Shown: positions 1 through 9,068, counted from the stretch's first letter. The stretch: 64,000 nt of DNA from Verrucomicrobium spinosum DSM 4136 = JCM 18804 (GCF_000172155.1 NZ_ABIZ01000001.1:1364001-1428000); one strand, 5' to 3'. The notes: generated by a model not told the origin, from the letters alone. Numbers and translations are program-made.

Positions 1-34
1 AGTCCGGGAATGTCGCGCCCGTGAAGCTTGAGTC

Positions 35-115
35 CCCGGCGAGCCGCCGGGAACGGCAGGCCAGCGGCCTGCGCTCCCCAATACAATGATGTGTTCCCGG
101 CATCTTGCCGGGAAC
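35..115. repeat. Three consecutive perfect hairpins
   Basis: Three perfect stem-loops follow one another: arms 35-41/45-51 (CCCGGCG), 56-62/66-72 (GCAGGCC) and 93-102/106-115 (GTTCCCGGCA). Each has a 3-nt loop (AGC, AGC, TCT). None is followed by a T tract, so they look like REP-type structures and not terminators. Positions 1-815 contain no convincing gene. Confidence 0.6.
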
Positions 116-251
116 GTCAGTCTGTTGGGGCTCGATGAAGCGTTTTGGGTCCGCGAAAGCGGCGGTTCCCGCATGCACTCCATAGCGACTTCGTCGCCAG
201 GTATGGGGGGTGGAGGGGGAGGAACTCCGGCTCCTGCAGGCATCCCTGGCC

Positions 252-652
252 GTCCCGCATGCGGGACCAATGCCATCAGGGAAAACGCATCGTCTTGCTG
301 TTTTGCCTTGGCGCGCCCCGGAGCCGCGATGGCGCAACCGCCACGACTGTAACTGGTGAGCCCCTTTCAGAAGGGCCGAAGGTCCGGGTTCATACCAGCC
401 TGGGGCAACGCCCCAGGGATAGATGGCCAAACTACCCTTGAGGGCTGTAGGCCCGGTGTCATCAAGTCTGCCTATGACGAGCATCCCTGAATGACGTCGG
501 GCCTACAGCCCTCAACATCTAAAACGAGCGCCCGCCTTGGGCGTTGCCCAAGGCTGCAATGATGGCGGACCTTCGGCCCTCAATACTTTCACAAAAGAGA
601 GATGCTCGACCTCTCCACTTTTCCCTGATGGCATTGGTCCCGCATGCGGGAC
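252..652 (+). mobile_element. MITE-like element, copy A
   Basis: Non-coding element bounded by inverted copies of CCAATGCCATCAGGGAAAA (267-285 and 619-637), each continued outward by the palindrome GTCCCGCATGCGGGAC. The interior consists of imperfect palindromes (GGGGCAACGCCCC, GGGCTGTAGGCCC paired with GGGCCTACAGCCC, TTGGGCGTTGCCCAA). No transposase is encoded. Further copies lie at 14017, 19603, 42840 and 44481. The mobilising enzyme is unknown. Confidence 0.7.
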
Positions 653-815
653 GGTACTCCAACCCGGTTTGCGATGGCTGGTTGTTGTTTGGTTTTTCTT
701 CGTGCCTTTGTGTGAGGAATATCAAATTTCCGCAGGCTGAAGCCTGTACTCCGTACAACTCAGCCCCAACACCTTGACCACTGACGCACTGACGCACTGC
801 CCACTGACGCACCGG
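653..815. repeat. Composite repeat abutting the stop codon at 816
   Basis: Contains a fragment resembling CACAAAGGCACGAAG-type dispersed repeats, a GCAGGCTGAAGCCTG hairpin with GTACTCCGTAC (about 733-757), then CCAACACCTTGACC followed by a short GACGCACT (8-bp) array (773-815). The array runs directly into the TAG stop of the minus-strand gene at 816. The same order recurs at 29830-29928 and, inverted, at 41917-41990. Confidence 0.6.
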
Positions 816-3650
816 CTACTGGCTCCTCTTCTGCTGCAAGTTCCTCCCCTCATACCGCCACAGGGCAAGAGTGGACTCCTCGTCCAGGGTCGCGAAGGTC
901 CAGAGGTCGGCGCAGGGCATGACGGCGGTGACCCGTCTGGGAAGGTCGAACTGCCAGCGCTGGATGGAGCCAGTGTGATTGGCGAGGACGATGGTGCCCT
1001 GGCTGCCGCTGATGACGTGCAGGGCACCGTCGTTGGTGAAGGAGGTGGCGGCGGAGGGTTCGAGGTCAGACGCGACCAGCATGGCGTGGGGCTGGGCGCC
1101 GCCGAGCCAGAGGACATGGGCTTCTGCCCCGGCGGCGACGGCGACGCGGGGGCTGCTCCAGGCGGGGGCGGGCACGAGGGAGCGCACCGGGGCGTCGAAG
1201 GTGATTTCCTCGAAGTCCCGTTGCGGGGTGCTTCCCAGTGGCATGAGGATGACGCGGTTCAGGGCGGCAAGAACCACGTGTGTGGCCGTCACCACCATGG
1301 GCAGCGGTGTGGGGGGCATGGGCAGGTCGTCCAGACCTTCCACGAGCCGGTCATTGGAAATGGTGCCCTGGGGTGAGAACTGGCTGAGCCGCCAGCCCAC
1401 CCGGGTGAGTCGCAGTGCCCAGAGGCAGCCGTTTGCATCATAGGCGGCTGCCCAGATGGGATCGGTGAGCCAGCCCGGGGTGCCAATCTCCACCTGGGGG
1501 TCTGTTGGCACACTGCCGGGCAGGGAGTGCAGATGCACCACCGTGGGGGACTGGGGCAGATGCACCAGATATTTCCTCGTGTTTCTGGCGGCCACCAGCA
1601 GCGGAACGGGGGTGGCGGACCAGTCATCGCTGGACAGGTTCCACTCGATCTGCCGGGCGGTGGAGGCCTCACGGAAGCCTGCGTGCAGCCCCAGAAGACG
1701 GGGATGCCTGGCATCGTAGGCCAGCAGGCAGAAGCTGTCGTGCACCGCGGCTGCCTGCACCACTTTGAGCCCCTGTTTCTTCCAGGGCAGGCTGGCGCTG
1801 AAGATGGACACCAGATCCACTCTGCCCGCAGGGGCGATCTTCGGGGTGCGTTGCGACAGGGCAGGGCGGCGTGTGGTCTGGTGCTCGTCCAGGTGGCGGC
1901 GTCCATCTCTGGCCAGCAGGGTATCGGCGGGGCTCAGGCACTGGAGCAGTCGCATGAGCGTGCTGCGCTGGCCGTCCGGCACGGTGGGCAGGAGGCGGGC
2001 GATCTCGCGACGTCCCAAGTCCTCGGCGCGGGCTTTGACGGTTCGGTCTGGATACGTGCGCTGGAGATTGCCGTACACGCTCAGCATCTGCTGCATCTTG
2101 GAGGCATCGTGATGATGGGGAAGGGATTCCAAAAGGCGGGTGGCCTCACGGTGCTCCCCTGCGGCTCCGCGGAGCTCCAGGGCGCGCTCGATGCAGTTCA
2201 TGGCCAGGCGGCTGGTGGGCCAGGCGCCTTCCAGCAGCTTCAGCGCGCCAGGGCGGTCCTGCAGTTCGTTCAGGGTCAGGCTTGCTGCTTGCAGCAGATC
2301 ATCTGCCCGCACCAGTTCGGCGATCCAGGTCTGGTACGCCTCGCGCATCTTTTTCTCCTCACCCAGTTCGCCATAGAGGGCGGCCAGCTTGTCCCAGCGT
2401 CGTCCTTCTTCGTAGAGTTTCACGGCCTCGGCTATCTGCCCGCCCAGGGCGAAGCATTCTGCGGCTTCCAACGGGCGGTGCAGGTGATCGCGAAAAATCA
2501 CGGCGGCTTCTGCATGATGTCCGCCATTTTTCAGCACGATGGCGGCGGTGCTGAGGTCTCCCAGCAGCTCGGCGTAAATGTACGCGGCACGCCGATGGCG
2601 ACCCAGTTGGACCTCGCGGCTGGCCAGTTCCATGTACTGTCTGCGCAGCTCCTGCTGGTGCTGTTGCGAGACATCCCATGCATCAATGGCGCGTCCGCCG
2701 CCCAGGCGGCCGAGGTCGAAGTTCGGCGCACGGGTGCCGAGCTTGGAGGAGGGGGGGGCCGTGCCGCGATGCATGCCGCTGCCGGTGAGAGGCAGGGCGT
2801 GTTTCAGGCCTTCATCTGGATTGTTCTTGAGCTCATCCAGCAGTCGTTGCAGAGCGCGGTTGCGGTCCTCTCCCAGACTGTGCTCCGGGCCAGACAACTT
2901 GCGGTTCACCCAGTCTTCCAGATCGTTCCAGATCGTGCGTTTCCCCCCCATGCGGGGAAGGCTCTGGACAATCTTTTGCGCCAGCCAGAGGAACGGCATG
3001 GCGAGGGCGCTGGCTGCCTTGGAGGGTGCTTTCCCAGGGGCTTTGCCAGGGGGCGCCCCGGGGGGCGGATTCTGAAACTCCGGTGCGGGATCTGAGCCGA
3101 TGTCGCGGGAGTCCTCGCCAAAGAGGCTGTCGAGTGATGGGGCCTTCACCAGCACGGACTGCAGACGCGGCAGGGGGGCGATGCCGGGCAGAGGGGCGGT
3201 CCATTCCTCGATCCTCTCCGGAGGGCGGATCAAGAGATCTCCAAGGGCGAATTCCTCCCCCGCATCAAAGCCAACCGCGCCGAGTCCGGGGTGCAAAACC
3301 AGCGCGCCGGAATACGGGTTCACGGCATCCGCCTCTGCGGGTGTCACCGCTGGCAGCAGGAGGGCATCCACCGGTACAAAGAGTGAGCGGCCAATGCGGG
3401 TGAATCCCAGGGCGGAGGGGCGCACCTGGGGTGCATCCCCTGCGGCAGGGATGATAAACAACCCCGCAGGTTCACGAGACCGGATGGAGGCCGGCAGCAC
3501 GTACAGCCGGAGTGCGGACTCGTCCTTGAGCTGCCAGCGCGTGATTTCATCGATCCAATGCTCTGCCTCCGCCCCGGGCAGGCACCAGGCGGTGGGGGGA
3601 GCGCCTGCGGGATGGCGGGCGGGTTCGAGGTGGAGCGTGCGGGGGATCAT
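816..3650 (-). CDS. bpX-type protein: alpha-solenoid plus C-terminal beta-propeller
   Basis: 944-aa protein, last gene of the five-gene MoxR operon. Residues about 1-200 form a globular N-terminal region. A Pro/Ala/Lys linker follows near 195-215, then a TPR-like helical solenoid at about 330-520 (repeated A-x-x-Y/F-x-x-x-G units such as AAYIYAELLGD and AVKLYEEGRRW). A C-terminal region of about 600-940 has beta-propeller-like strands. The start overlaps the stop of the preceding gene by ATGA (3647-3650), which indicates translational coupling. Its combination of N-domain, solenoid and propeller fits the largest (bpX6-like) component of MoxR-vWA-beta-propeller ternary systems. It is probably the recognition or scaffold subunit. 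The family match is from memory of architecture and not from a search. Confidence 0.75.
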   Translation of the reverse strand: MIPRTLHLEPARHPAGAPPTAWCLPGAEAEHWIDEITRWQLKDESALRLYVLPASIRSREPAGLFIIPAAGDAPQVRPSALGFTRIGRSLFVPVDALLLPAVTPAEADAVNPYSGALVLHPGLGAVGFDAGEEFALGDLLIRPPERIEEWTAPLPGIAPLPRLQSVLVKAPSLDSLFGEDSRDIGSDPAPEFQNPPPGAPPGKAPGKAPSKAASALAMPFLWLAQKIVQSLPRMGGKRTIWNDLEDWVNRKLSGPEHSLGEDRNRALQRLLDELKNNPDEGLKHALPLTGSGMHRGTAPPSSKLGTRAPNFDLGRLGGGRAIDAWDVSQQHQQELRRQYMELASREVQLGRHRRAAYIYAELLGDLSTAAIVLKNGGHHAEAAVIFRDHLHRPLEAAECFALGGQIAEAVKLYEEGRRWDKLAALYGELGEEKKMREAYQTWIAELVRADDLLQAASLTLNELQDRPGALKLLEGAWPTSRLAMNCIERALELRGAAGEHREATRLLESLPHHHDASKMQQMLSVYGNLQRTYPDRTVKARAEDLGRREIARLLPTVPDGQRSTLMRLLQCLSPADTLLARDGRRHLDEHQTTRRPALSQRTPKIAPAGRVDLVSIFSASLPWKKQGLKVVQAAAVHDSFCLLAYDARHPRLLGLHAGFREASTARQIEWNLSSDDWSATPVPLLVAARNTRKYLVHLPQSPTVVHLHSLPGSVPTDPQVEIGTPGWLTDPIWAAAYDANGCLWALRLTRVGWRLSQFSPQGTISNDRLVEGLDDLPMPPTPLPMVVTATHVVLAALNRVILMPLGSTPQRDFEEITFDAPVRSLVPAPAWSSPRVAVAAGAEAHVLWLGGAQPHAMLVASDLEPSAATSFTNDGALHVISGSQGTIVLANHTGSIQRWQFDLPRRVTAVMPCADLWTFATLDEESTLALWRYEGRNLQQKRSQ

Positions 3651-6337
3651 GTGAGGGTCTCCGTGACGAAGCGACGGATGTGGCGCTCGATGGCCTGGGC
3701 ATGGCCCGTGACGGGGCGACCGCAGTCCATGGTGGCGGCGGGGCCCACCAGCAGGCCGTCGGAACTCCAGGCGGGCAGCATCATGTTGGCTGGCAGGCCG
3801 ATGCTGACCTCCGCCAGGGCGGGGTTGGACGCCTGGAGGTGGAGGATGCCGCGATCATCCAGGAAGGCGCGGCTACCGCCCGGCCATTCGGCGATGCGGA
3901 CCGTGCAGAAGTGTCCAGTGGGCTCCGGCTCACCGAAGGTGCGCCAGTCCTGCACGACCGCGTCTGCCTTGTGCTCCAGACGAAACCAGGTGTTGGAAAG
4001 CGTGACAATGGCGGTGCGTCCCCGTGAGGTGCGGAGGGCAACCTCTCCACCTGGAGTGAGGCCGACAGCCTCGAACCGGGTGCGCATGGAGAACTGGGCG
4101 AAGGCCGTCTTCTCCACGAAGAAGAGCCACTGGCCCTGGTCGGCGGCGTTGGAGCTGAGCTGGCCGGTCTCGAGATCCCGGGTGAAGCAGGAGCCTTGCT
4201 GGGTTCGCATCCAGACCTTCTTGCCATCGGCACTGGCCTTGGCGGCAGAGAGCCGGTGGGGGAAGGAGAGGCCCTCCATGTGGTGGTTCCCGGAAGGCGA
4301 GATGATCACGCCGTTGACTCCCACACTCCACATGCCGAGCTGCCCCTTGCGGTGGAAGGCGAGGACCGGGCGGGTGACCTTGGTGGTGCCAAAGGCGGGC
4401 AGGCTGATGCTGTTTCCTTGCACCAGGCAGTGGTGTACGGTGTACGGCTCCGCATTGCCGGAGTAGAAGTGGCGTTCCCCCAGGTGGTGGAGATGGGGTG
4501 GGAGATCCAGACTGGGAAGTTCAGCGCCGCTGCTGAGGTGCACGGCACGGAGGGTGCGGGAGGTAAGGACCACCAGGCAGTCGCCATCCACCCAGCAGGC
4601 GCGGGGATGGGAGTCCACGCCTTCCAGTACCAGGGACTTGAATGAGGGCGGTTCATCGCCGGAGGGCGAGGGGATCACCACCGCCTGCACCTGGGCGCGT
4701 TCCTGATCCCAGGAGGCTGCCACCAGGTCCTTCTCCGGCTCCTGGCGCATGCAGAATTCCAGGACCTTTCCGCGCAGGGGCTCGATGGGCATGGGGCGGG
4801 CGCCGGTGAGGAAATTACGCATGTACCAGATCTCCCGGCTCTGAGTGAGGCCAAAGGTCGTCTGGTGGCTGTCGTGTCTCAGGGTGAGAGCGGCCACGAT
4901 GGGCGATGCCGGGGCGAGGAGGAAGGGCAGTTGGGCGGGGCCGAAGACGGCCGGCCAAGAGCGCATGGCGCGGAGCCGGGTGCCCGCACGGTTGTTCCCC
5001 TGGTCCAGGGACAGGAGTTTCTCCAGCTTCAAGCGGGCCTGGTGCAGGAGCTTGATGCCCTGGCGTGAGTACTGGTGCAGCGCCAGACGTCCCTCAGCAT
5101 CCACGGCGACGATGTGAAGCGGGCAGCAGGCGTCCAGATGGGTGGCCAGCTCCTTGCGAAAGGCGGGGTCATGCAGGGTCGCATCGTGAATCACGATCAC
5201 CAAGTCCTGGGCGCGGTCCGGATGATCTGGCAGGTAGTCGGGCAGATTGGCCAGTGCGCCGGTCAGGTCGTAGGAGGTCTCCAGGACCTTGAGCTGGTTC
5301 TTGACGCCTTCCACGGAGTCGAGATCCACTTTCTCCCAGTACACCCCTTTGGCCCGCCAGACCTCGTTGCTGGTGCCAGCCTTGGCCTTGAGCCGCAGGG
5401 CGAGCGCGGCAGAGAGGGCGAAGATTCGGGCCGCACCCCAGAGTCGCAGGCCGCTGTCCAGCACCAGCAGTTGAGTGCCCGGGGGGCGGTGAGCCGGAGG
5501 CTCCGGCTGGAGGTAGAGGGCCTCACCCAGGGCCAGCCGGGTGGCCAGCATGTCATCATCATGCGCCAGCTCAGAGAGGAGCAGCCGGTGAATGGGGCCG
5601 CGGTTGCTCAGATCCGACACGCCGGAGGTGGCGCGCTCCTCCTTCAGGGACATGACCTGTGGCAGGGTGAGTGCCGCCATGATGTCTCGGGTTAGCAGGG
5701 AGAGGCCAGCGGTCTCTGGATCCTGCGCCAGCGCGCTCATCAGCGTCTGCGGGGAGTAGCCTTCCGGCTTGGGCAGATCTGGCGCGGCCTGGACGATGCC
5801 CTCCACCCCTGTTTCCAGGCGCAACCGTAGCTGCTCAGGAGAGACGCGACTGATCGCCACGCGGATGCGCTCGCGGCTCGTGTAGCGGGTGTTTTGCCGT
5901 TGCAGACGATCTTCCACGCCCGGCCGCCAGTTGATGCGGATGAGTTGGGCGATGGTGTCCCCTGAGGCGGGCAGGGGATCCTCCAACTGGTGGAACATCA
6001 GGTCCAGCAACGCGTGCTTGGCGGCAGGAGTCTTCAGCAGATCTGCCGGCCAGTGGGGTGGGGCCTTCTCTGGGCCTGGGGGGATGGAAGGGCCGCGGCA
6101 GCCCTTCAACATGGCCAGCGCGGAGACGATGGCGGAGAGGGGCGGCGGGGGTTCATGGTGATAACGCTCGCAGATGAGCGCCAGCTCCTCCGCCATGACC
6201 ACGGTTGTGTCGTCCTCCCACAGGATCGCGCCGCCATCCAGGTCCCAGTGCCAGTCCGCCTCCATGGCAGGGGTCAGCCACGCGGCGGCGTTGGCCATCT
6301 CCCCGCTGAATCCGGTTTTGGAAACCACCGTGTTCAT
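3647..6337 (-). CDS. vWA plus beta-propeller protein of the ternary system
   Basis: 896-aa protein. The N-terminal ~270 residues are helical. A Rossmann-like vWA segment follows at about 285-425 (hydrophobic strand LLVLDSG near 287, then a later strand VIVIHDAT). From about 450 to 896 it reads as WD/propeller-type strands. The first MIDAS-like motif is DSGLR, lacking the D-x-S-x-S serines, so metal binding may be lost. ATGA overlaps couple it to both neighbours (6334-6337 and 3647-3650). In MoxR/RavA-type systems the vWA partner is the adaptor that links the AAA+ ATPase to its substrate. The propeller could display a binding surface. The vWA call rests on pattern and operon context. Confidence 0.7.
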   Translation of the reverse strand: MNTVVSKTGFSGEMANAAAWLTPAMEADWHWDLDGGAILWEDDTTVVMAEELALICERYHHEPPPPLSAIVSALAMLKGCRGPSIPPGPEKAPPHWPADLLKTPAAKHALLDLMFHQLEDPLPASGDTIAQLIRINWRPGVEDRLQRQNTRYTSRERIRVAISRVSPEQLRLRLETGVEGIVQAAPDLPKPEGYSPQTLMSALAQDPETAGLSLLTRDIMAALTLPQVMSLKEERATSGVSDLSNRGPIHRLLLSELAHDDDMLATRLALGEALYLQPEPPAHRPPGTQLLVLDSGLRLWGAARIFALSAALALRLKAKAGTSNEVWRAKGVYWEKVDLDSVEGVKNQLKVLETSYDLTGALANLPDYLPDHPDRAQDLVIVIHDATLHDPAFRKELATHLDACCPLHIVAVDAEGRLALHQYSRQGIKLLHQARLKLEKLLSLDQGNNRAGTRLRAMRSWPAVFGPAQLPFLLAPASPIVAALTLRHDSHQTTFGLTQSREIWYMRNFLTGARPMPIEPLRGKVLEFCMRQEPEKDLVAASWDQERAQVQAVVIPSPSGDEPPSFKSLVLEGVDSHPRACWVDGDCLVVLTSRTLRAVHLSSGAELPSLDLPPHLHHLGERHFYSGNAEPYTVHHCLVQGNSISLPAFGTTKVTRPVLAFHRKGQLGMWSVGVNGVIISPSGNHHMEGLSFPHRLSAAKASADGKKVWMRTQQGSCFTRDLETGQLSSNAADQGQWLFFVEKTAFAQFSMRTRFEAVGLTPGGEVALRTSRGRTAIVTLSNTWFRLEHKADAVVQDWRTFGEPEPTGHFCTVRIAEWPGGSRAFLDDRGILHLQASNPALAEVSIGLPANMMLPAWSSDGLLVGPAATMDCGRPVTGHAQAIERHIRRFVTETLT

Positions 6338-7089
6338 CGCTTCAAGGGGGCGCAGTTGGCGCGGACGGTGCTGCGGCTGGCGGGCCGCCAGAGGTCCTCA
6401 CTGATGCGCGCATACGTGCCGTCCTCATCGAAGAGGGCGGTCTCGCCCTCGGCCAGACGCAGCCAGGAGGCCAGGGTGGAGGGCTGGAGTGCGGGGACTG
6501 GCGCATGTCCACACGGAATGGCGGCGGGACCGTGGAAATAATACCGGCGACCCGGCAGCGGCGGCAGCGGCTCTCCGCAAACCAGCACCTGCCCCTGGTC
6601 TTCGTTGAGAACAAAGCGGAGGCGCTCCAGGCGCAGGGCCGGAGCGGTGTGGGCATATTCGTACCAGTCTGTGGCGGGCAGCATGAGCAGTGCGGCAGGG
6701 GTGGCCAGGTCGCTGCGCCGGATTTCCAGCAGCGCCCGGTTGCGCAACTCCCCGGGGAAGGAGGAGGGCGGTGCCAGCGGTACCAGTAGCTCGGCCAGGG
6801 GACGCCAAGGGCCCTCGGGCATCCTTCCCCAGGGGAGTGCCTGAGCGGACTCAAAGAGCCAGCCTTCAGGGGCGGTAGTGAAGCGGTTGTGCCATGGCAC
6901 GGCGGCGTAGAGCGCCTGCTGAGACTCGGTGAGGGGGTCGCCCTTCACCCAGATCCACGCGCCAGTGAGCCGTCCCTCCAGCCCGGGTAGCAGACGCAGC
7001 GGATCCAGCGTCGCAGCCAGAGGCACGGCCAGCCTTGCCACCCAGGAACTGGCAGCAGGGGCGACAGGCGCAAAGGGCGACGCAGTCAT
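6334..7089 (-). CDS. Small bpX-family component
   Basis: 251-aa protein with no signal peptide or membrane helix. It is rich in Trp/Pro (AWIWVKGDPLT near 45, TDWYEYAHTAP near 145) and ends in a basic tail. I do not recognise a catalytic motif. It sits 44 bp after the MoxR stop and overlaps the vWA gene by ATGA, which places it inside the ternary-system operon. The small components of such loci are named bpX2-bpX5 in domain collections. Which one this is needs a profile search. Confidence 0.65.
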   Translation of the reverse strand: MTASPFAPVAPAASSWVARLAVPLAATLDPLRLLPGLEGRLTGAWIWVKGDPLTESQQALYAAVPWHNRFTTAPEGWLFESAQALPWGRMPEGPWRPLAELLVPLAPPSSFPGELRNRALLEIRRSDLATPAALLMLPATDWYEYAHTAPALRLERLRFVLNEDQGQVLVCGEPLPPLPGRRYYFHGPAAIPCGHAPVPALQPSTLASWLRLAEGETALFDEDGTYARISEDLWRPASRSTVRANCAPLKR

Positions 7090-7133
7090 GAGGCGGGAGG
7101 TTTTGGCGATGGGAGAGGCAATCGGTCAAGACA

Positions 7134-8315
7134 TCAGACACCGGCCAGCGCTTCGGGTTCCTTCTCCTTCAGGGCACCCCATAGCTGATGGATGCGGGAC
7201 TGGAGGAATTCGCGCTGGTCGGTCCGCTGCACCCACTGCACGCTGCCTTCCAGGATGGCCAGGCGGTCGCGCAGGTAGGCCTGGCTTGATGCGGCGGCAC
7301 CGGGTTCCAGACGACCTTCCAGCCAGGTCAGGCTGCGGGCCAGGGCTTCGGCATCCGGGTGCCCGCTGGCAGAGGCTCGCGGATGATCGGTGGCATCGGA
7401 GGTGTCGTCACCCCGGCTGGTAGATTCCTGAACCAGGGAGCGCAGCACTTCCATCTGCTCATCCCGATCCCAGAGGTAGCGCAGCACCCAGAGGTCAGAG
7501 TGGCGGGCCTCCATGCGGCCACAGAGGAGGGCGCTGGCGGCCACCAGACGCTGCACTTTCACGGCGCGTCGGTCTGAGAAAGCGATGCCTGCGTGGCGGA
7601 TGCGGTGGACGAGGTCCACATAGTCCTTCAGCACCGGCTTCAGGGAGACCCGGGATGTGGCCTGCTGAATGAGGCGGATGTGCTCCGGCCCCAGGGAGGA
7701 CATCTCCGGCGGGGTGGACTCCAGCCGCCAGCCGGCGTCCAGCACTTCCATGAGACGGTCCTCCGGTGCAGCATCGCAGCGCACCCGCAGGAGGAAGCGG
7801 TCGAAGAGCGCTCGCAGGGCGTCCTCCTCCGGCAGGTGGTTGCTGGCACCCACGAACATGAGGGCCTGCACCTTCAGGCGCTCGCGACCGCGATGCAGCA
7901 CGCGCTCGTTCAGGACGGTGAGCAGACTGTTGAGGATGGCGCTGTTGGCATTGAGAAGCTCATCCATGAACACGAGGGACGCCTCGCTGAGCATGCCCTC
8001 CGTGTTGGTCACCAGATCCCCCTCGCGCAGACGCCGGATGTCGAAGGGGCCAAAGAGTTCGTTGGGCTCCGTGAAACGCGTGAGCAGGTAGGAGAAGGTA
8101 TCCCCCCGCAGCCTTTGTCCCAGAGCGTGCACAAGCGCGCTCTTGGCCGTGCCGGGCGGACCCAGGATGAAGAGATTCTCCCCCGCAGCGAGACAGACGC
8201 CCAGCAGGTCCACGACCTCATCCTTGGCGACAAACGACTGGCGGAGACCTTGCAATACCTCTGTCTGGAGGCGGGCGGCGATGTGCGACGCGTCTGAAAA
8301 ATCAGGCGATGTCAT
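7134..8315 (-). CDS. MoxR-family AAA+ ATPase
   Basis: 393-aa AAA+ ATPase. Walker A GPPGTAKSA lies near residue 52, Walker B LVFMDEL near 115, and sensor-1 FVGASN near 150. The characteristic MoxR/RavA segment TRFTEPNELFGPFD lies between them, followed by the lid domain and a C-terminal ~120-residue extension. MoxR ATPases act as chaperone-like remodelers with vWA partners, and the vWA gene lies two genes downstream. This is the energy-supplying subunit of the ternary system. The ATG start lies 24 bp after the stop of the upstream gene. Confidence 0.92.
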   Translation of the reverse strand: MTSPDFSDASHIAARLQTEVLQGLRQSFVAKDEVVDLLGVCLAAGENLFILGPPGTAKSALVHALGQRLRGDTFSYLLTRFTEPNELFGPFDIRRLREGDLVTNTEGMLSEASLVFMDELLNANSAILNSLLTVLNERVLHRGRERLKVQALMFVGASNHLPEEDALRALFDRFLLRVRCDAAPEDRLMEVLDAGWRLESTPPEMSSLGPEHIRLIQQATSRVSLKPVLKDYVDLVHRIRHAGIAFSDRRAVKVQRLVAASALLCGRMEARHSDLWVLRYLWDRDEQMEVLRSLVQESTSRGDDTSDATDHPRASASGHPDAEALARSLTWLEGRLEPGAAASSQAYLRDRLAILEGSVQWVQRTDQREFLQSRIHQLWGALKEKEPEALAGV

Positions 8316-8339
8316 GAAGATAATTTCGTTTTTTCTAAT

Positions 8340-8975
8340 TCAAAGCGGAACGTCCATCAGTGGCAAGCGCAGATGCTGGGCCACCTTGGGACTGAGATCA
8401 GGATAAGCCCCCACGACCTCCTCTGCGGCCTGTCGGACGGCGGGCTCCTCCAGGCGCGCCAGATCGGCAGTGCGGAGGATGCGGTCGGTGTAGAGCGCGA
8501 GGAGGCAGGGGTGATTCACGATGGGTTTCACCCCGTTCCAGGACGCCAGCATCATGCCCACGGAGCTGAGCGGCCAGGCGGCTCCCAGCTTCTTGATCCG
8601 GCCCACCAGGGGATCATCGGGTGCCATGCGGCTCGCGAACTTGGCGACATCCGGCAGGTGCTGGAAGAGGAGGTCCACCGAGTAGTCCACCGGGGCGCTG
8701 CGCGGTACGGGGCAGGGCTCGGACAGGATGACCTCCATGCCGACCGCATCGACGTCGCGCGCGGCGAGCAGGTGAATCGCCTGGTAGAGCAGCCCTGCGG
8801 CCCAAGAGGCGGCAGGAAGGTCCAATGGGGGGGCTTCGTGCGCCAGGTGGTCACGCTGGCGCTGGTCAAACTCTGCCAGCACTTCCGCCAGCTCCTCGGG
8901 GGTCGCCGGGTCGGCCGGACCAAGCTTCACCACAGCGAAGCCCTGATCGAGGAGGGATTGGAGAAATTCGATCAC
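8340..8975 (-). CDS. bpX-family component, first gene of the MoxR operon
   Basis: 211-aa soluble protein starting at GTG. It opens IEFLQSLLDQGFAVVKLG, then carries a short Asp/Glu-rich helix (EELAEVLAEFDQRQRDHLAH) and a mainly helical body. The architecture resembles bpX4-type proteins (a hydrophobic opening helix, then a conserved W/Y-containing core), but I cannot confirm this without a profile search. It is the promoter-proximal gene, 24 bp upstream of the MoxR ATPase. Just upstream (9069-9235) is a 7/8-bp tandem array. Confidence 0.65.
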   Translation of the reverse strand: MIEFLQSLLDQGFAVVKLGPADPATPEELAEVLAEFDQRQRDHLAHEAPPLDLPAASWAAGLLYQAIHLLAARDVDAVGMEVILSEPCPVPRSAPVDYSVDLLFQHLPDVAKFASRMAPDDPLVGRIKKLGAAWPLSSVGMMLASWNGVKPIVNHPCLLALYTDRILRTADLARLEEPAVRQAAEEVVGAYPDLSPKVAQHLRLPLMDVPL

Positions 8976-9068
8976 CCGGAAAGTATCCCGCTCCGGGAGG
9001 CGGGAGGCAACTGGGCAGTTGCGGTTGTGGAAAAAAGCGAGGCTGTGCTGGGGCGGGGCGGGGAGCCA

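Noticed and set aside
1527-3095. 522-aa plus-strand frame opposite the propeller gene
   Set aside because: No start context or family; it overlaps the operon gene on the other strand and has shadow-like composition.
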